Assembly (NCBI GenBank): GCA_034336665.1
Contig: CM067584.1
Location: forward strand, 4,196,699 to 4,260,698
Origin: Luscinia megarhynchos
Taxonomy: Eukaryota; Chordata; Aves; Passeriformes; Turdidae
DNA: 64,000 bases
Direction of reading: 5' to 3'
Shown here piece by piece: positions 60,911 through 64,000 of this stretch. A program made the translations under genes and the position numbers. A model generated the notes under the pieces. The model was not told the origin of the DNA and searched no databases. It worked only from the letters and a program-made list of their open reading frames with translations. How positions within the stretch are numbered: the first letter of the stretch is position 1; each line of letters starts with the position of its first letter.

Positions 60911-63900
60911 CCTGGTTGTTTTGCTCTGAAAACAAAAAGAAACCCCAAACATTTCTGGATAATTGACTGGCCCAGCCACCTGGATGCCATTAGGAGTGTT
61001 TGCTCCCAGTGTCAGCTCCTGTTGTGGGAATGGCAGCAGTTGGAAGTGTGGCTGTCAAAGCAGGGTAAATGTATTTCTGTATCTTTAATGCAAGACCAGT
61101 TTTAAAAGACAGAGACTTCTTGAAAGAAATGAGTCTTGAAATGTAAGTCTTGCTGGGTAACTAACAAAAAACACCTTCCATTATTTAGGTTGTAAGCAAT
61201 AAAAAATACTCTTGCTCACAATGGAGAGATTTCTCCATATATACTTGTTTCTGCTGTAAACTTGATGAATCTGTAATGCACTGCTTAATTAAACATTGCA
61301 GGAATATTGCTTTGGAGAGGAAACAAGTAATGAAGGGGATACAGTAAATTTTGGTGATTACAGATACAGTTGTTTAGCCCAAGCATTGCATGGTCTGCTT
61401 TGCAGGTTAAAAAAAAAAAATCCCAAAGAACACAATTTCGATTAAGCTCTGCCTTGCACTGCTAGCAATGGATTAGGCTATTAAACTATATTTTTTTCCA
61501 TTAATAAAACAAATGTTAATGCATGGTTTGATGCTAATAATGAAACCATTGTAGGAAGCACACCTCCTTCAACTGACATTTCTCACATTGTGTCAGGGCT
61601 GGGGATGCACTCAGGGCTTTTTTTCATCCAGGTGAATTGGGAAGGCACAGCAGGAACTTGCTGCCCTCTGAGTCTGCTTTGTGTTTCCATGTTCTCATGG
61701 ACAAGGCTGATCCAAGGCTGAACTTTAAATACATTGAACCATCTGCTACAGCACATCACTGGCTTCATTAAATTTTATTAATTCTTAGCAGAGCGAGGCA
61801 AGGAAGAGACTTCTGCTAAGCTCTGCCTGTTTCTAGAATCTATTAGGAGGCTGGAAATGCTCCACCAGCCCTCGTGGTGCTGCACAGATAAAGATCTGCC
61901 TGCCCTGAGATTTTTGCAGTGCAGCTTGTCTTGGGCACAGCCACAAAATCCTGGAGTTGGGATCCCCCCATCTCCAGCAAATGCAGCATGGCTGGATCTG
62001 GCTGCCCTGCTGGGGTAGGTGTGTGTGTATTTAGAAAGGCATAGGGATGGTTTAACACCTTGTCCAGCTGCTAATGGCTTGGTTTATACCTTTTCCAGAT
62101 ACTTGGGAGAAAGTTCAGGAGTTTAGGAGGAAAAATCTGGTGTCTTCAGGGGGCTCAGACTGGGTGCCTTGCTGGGGTGGGGTGTGTACCTTGATCAGGG
62201 CATGGGGATGGTTTAAAACCTCATTCAGCTGTTAATATCTTGATTTTTATCTTGTCCAGGGACTTGGGAGAAATCCTCTCTCAGGAGGAAATATCTGATT
62301 CCTTCAGCTGGCTGCAGCTGGGTGTTGTTTGAGGGTTTTTCCTCCCCATCTCTTTGGCAGAAGTGGTTGTGTATGAATCCTTTTACCCCAGGCAATTCTG
62401 TCAGCTGGCTGGAGGGAGAGCAGGAGAGAAAGCACCTGCACAATGTTTATTCTGCCTGCTGGAAAGCTTTGGCCAGACACTCAAATGGTGGATATTTGAA
62501 TGCAAAGAATGATAGCTGCAGATAAAATCCAGTTAAGGGGATGGCTGGGAGCTCCCCATCAGTGATTTGGGTGATGCTGCACACGACATTTTCTCTTGCA
62601 AGGGAGAGCAGAGGGCACAGGCAGCTCTCTGGAGCCTCAGCAGAAGCTGTTTCCAGGTCTGCTGGAGCTGTGTCTGTCACAGGTGTCTGTCACAAGCAGG
62701 ATGGCAGTGCCTTCAATCACCAGTAAATGAAGTCAAAGGCAAAACAAGCTCCTGGTGTGTTGGGGCTGTAGCCACAGCTGTGCCCTCTTCATCCAGAGCA
62801 GCAATTTGTGTTAAAAGACTGTCAGGGAGGCACAGTTGGTGAGTCAAAGGCTCATAAATACCCAGAACCAAGCAGGTTCAAAGAAATGCTGCTGTGCTAT
62901 TAAGGAGAACATTTCTGAGTCCTCCAGCTGCGTGACTGTATCAATTCTAAAATGTACCAATTTACAAATGTGCCTCAAACAGCAAACCCAGCCATTTACT
63001 GGGATGCTTCTGAAGTCTGTGCAGACCTTAATTTTCTTATCTGTTGTGTCAAGGCTTGGAAGAAGGCTTGATTAAAAAAAGCAGTTGAGGTGTAAATGCT
63101 GACATCTAAATGGTACAGAAATAGTATTTATTTAAATGCATTTAATGAGTGATTTTGGAAATGTGGCCCTGTATTTAGAGTTGCAGCAGTGACTCTTCCT
63201 AAGCCTAAGCAGGGCTTAGTCACACACTGCTTGTCTTTTGCTGCTAAGATAATTTCTCTGCTCTCTGGCAGTGCCCAGGCTCGTGGTGTTAAACACTGGA
63301 CAAACCCAGCAGGCTCAGCACCCCTGAGCTTTTATTGAGAGCAGGGAAGGGGAGCAGCCTGGATTTTGGGGCTCAAAGGGCTGATGTGCCCTTCTGTGCT
63401 CTCCTGGCAGGTTTTTTTGGTCTCACTGCTGTCCAGCAACAGGGTTTAGGTAAAAGCTTGCCTTGTGTGAGCTCCAGGGCTTCAGTTCTGCTAGTGTTAA
63501 CAGTTTTTATAAGTATTTAAATTAAAATGATCTTAAAGCTTTGCTTAAACAACAAATTAAACCTCCTCCAACTATTTTGGCATGAATAAAGCTTTCCATT
63601 AGGCTGCAAATTATTATTCTGAGAAGGACAGATAAAAATTGATTTTTATCCACAGCTTTGATGCCTTCAGCCCTCAGCCCTGCCCTTCGTGGGTGCAGGT
63701 GGAGTGGCTGCCCATTCCTGCCTGGAAATCTCCTTCAGGAGCTGCCATCCGTGGAGAATTATGGCAAAACCCCACTGTTGTTTGGAACAAAGCTGTAGCA
63801 GGGGATTCCTAATCCCTTTTCTCCCCAAGACACTGTTTTGTGTGTTGGGCCACATTAATGTTATATAGTATTAGGTGAAGCAAATACACTGTATTTGAAT

Positions 63901-64000
63901 CCCTGCCCTGTAATTACACATTACACAGTTCAGTAGCTGGAAATAAACTAAGTTCTGAAAAAATATGGTTGTTTCTGCTAACACTGTAATACTTGGGCTT
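60911..64000. other. Gene-free end of the window
   Basis: No supported coding exon, RNA gene or named repeat. A near-duplicate phrase, GCTGGGGTAGGTGTGTGTG at 62010 and GCTGGGGTGGGGTGTGTACC at 62172, sits in two loosely similar stretches about 160 bp apart. Confidence 0.45.

Noticed and set aside
1..64000. CRISPR array or bacterial defence system
   Set aside because: The tandem arrays lack unique spacers between short direct repeats, and the DNA is plainly vertebrate.
1..64000. tRNA, rRNA or snRNA genes
   Set aside because: No stretch with the expected conserved boxes was noticed by eye; a covariance-model scan would be needed to be sure.

Overview
The window looks like nuclear DNA of a songbird (passerine). 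The support is an avian-like ADRA1A coding exon, at least 13 decayed CR1 LINE tails, three near-identical solo LTRs of a bird endogenous-retrovirus type, many GC-poor minisatellites, and a CCDC81-like gene of the kind that has multiplied in birds. No bacterial, organellar or exogenous viral genes were seen. The species cannot be named from the sequence alone.

Layout. (1) 1-4,990: the 5' end of the alpha-1A adrenergic receptor gene on the minus strand. The first coding exon is 1307-2168. A strong acceptor at 2277, together with a CpG-rich block at 4245-4625 that carries a consensus minus-strand donor at 4348, suggests a noncoding first exon and promoter there. A 33-bp minisatellite sits in the inferred 5'UTR intron and a long polypurine/polypyrimidine pentanucleotide tract abuts the CpG island. 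(2) About 5-42 kb: no protein-coding gene that I can support. It holds CR1 fragments, one full solo LTR (21316-22031), a pair of older LTR-like repeats, a ~65-bp AT-rich minisatellite, a 0.5-kb hexanucleotide array and two AT-rich blocks. In mammals the region upstream of ADRA1A is the large ADRA1A-STMN4 interval, and this looks like the same kind of gene-poor region. (3) 42.7-53.4 kb: a compact two-gene island. A plus-strand CCDC81-like gene (two HU-type domains, then a charged repeat region) runs to 48,104. A previously unrecognised five-exon gene for a small single-pass membrane protein lies convergently on the minus strand at 49,734-53,340. Both genes have large introns or exons made of tandem repeats, and one has a recent LTR in an intron. 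(4) 53.4-64 kb: no supported gene; CR1 pieces and a third LTR copy.

The most interesting content is the two-gene island. The CCDC81-like gene carries a single-base insertion that breaks an otherwise frame-preserved 29-residue repeat. The unnamed membrane-protein gene was assembled here from five exons whose phases all agree. Its fourth exon ends in a codon where the splice donor and a stop codon overlap, so intron retention would give a different tail. Its fourth intron is almost wholly a 52-53-bp minisatellite with higher-order structure. No link in function between ADRA1A and the island is visible; they are simply neighbours.
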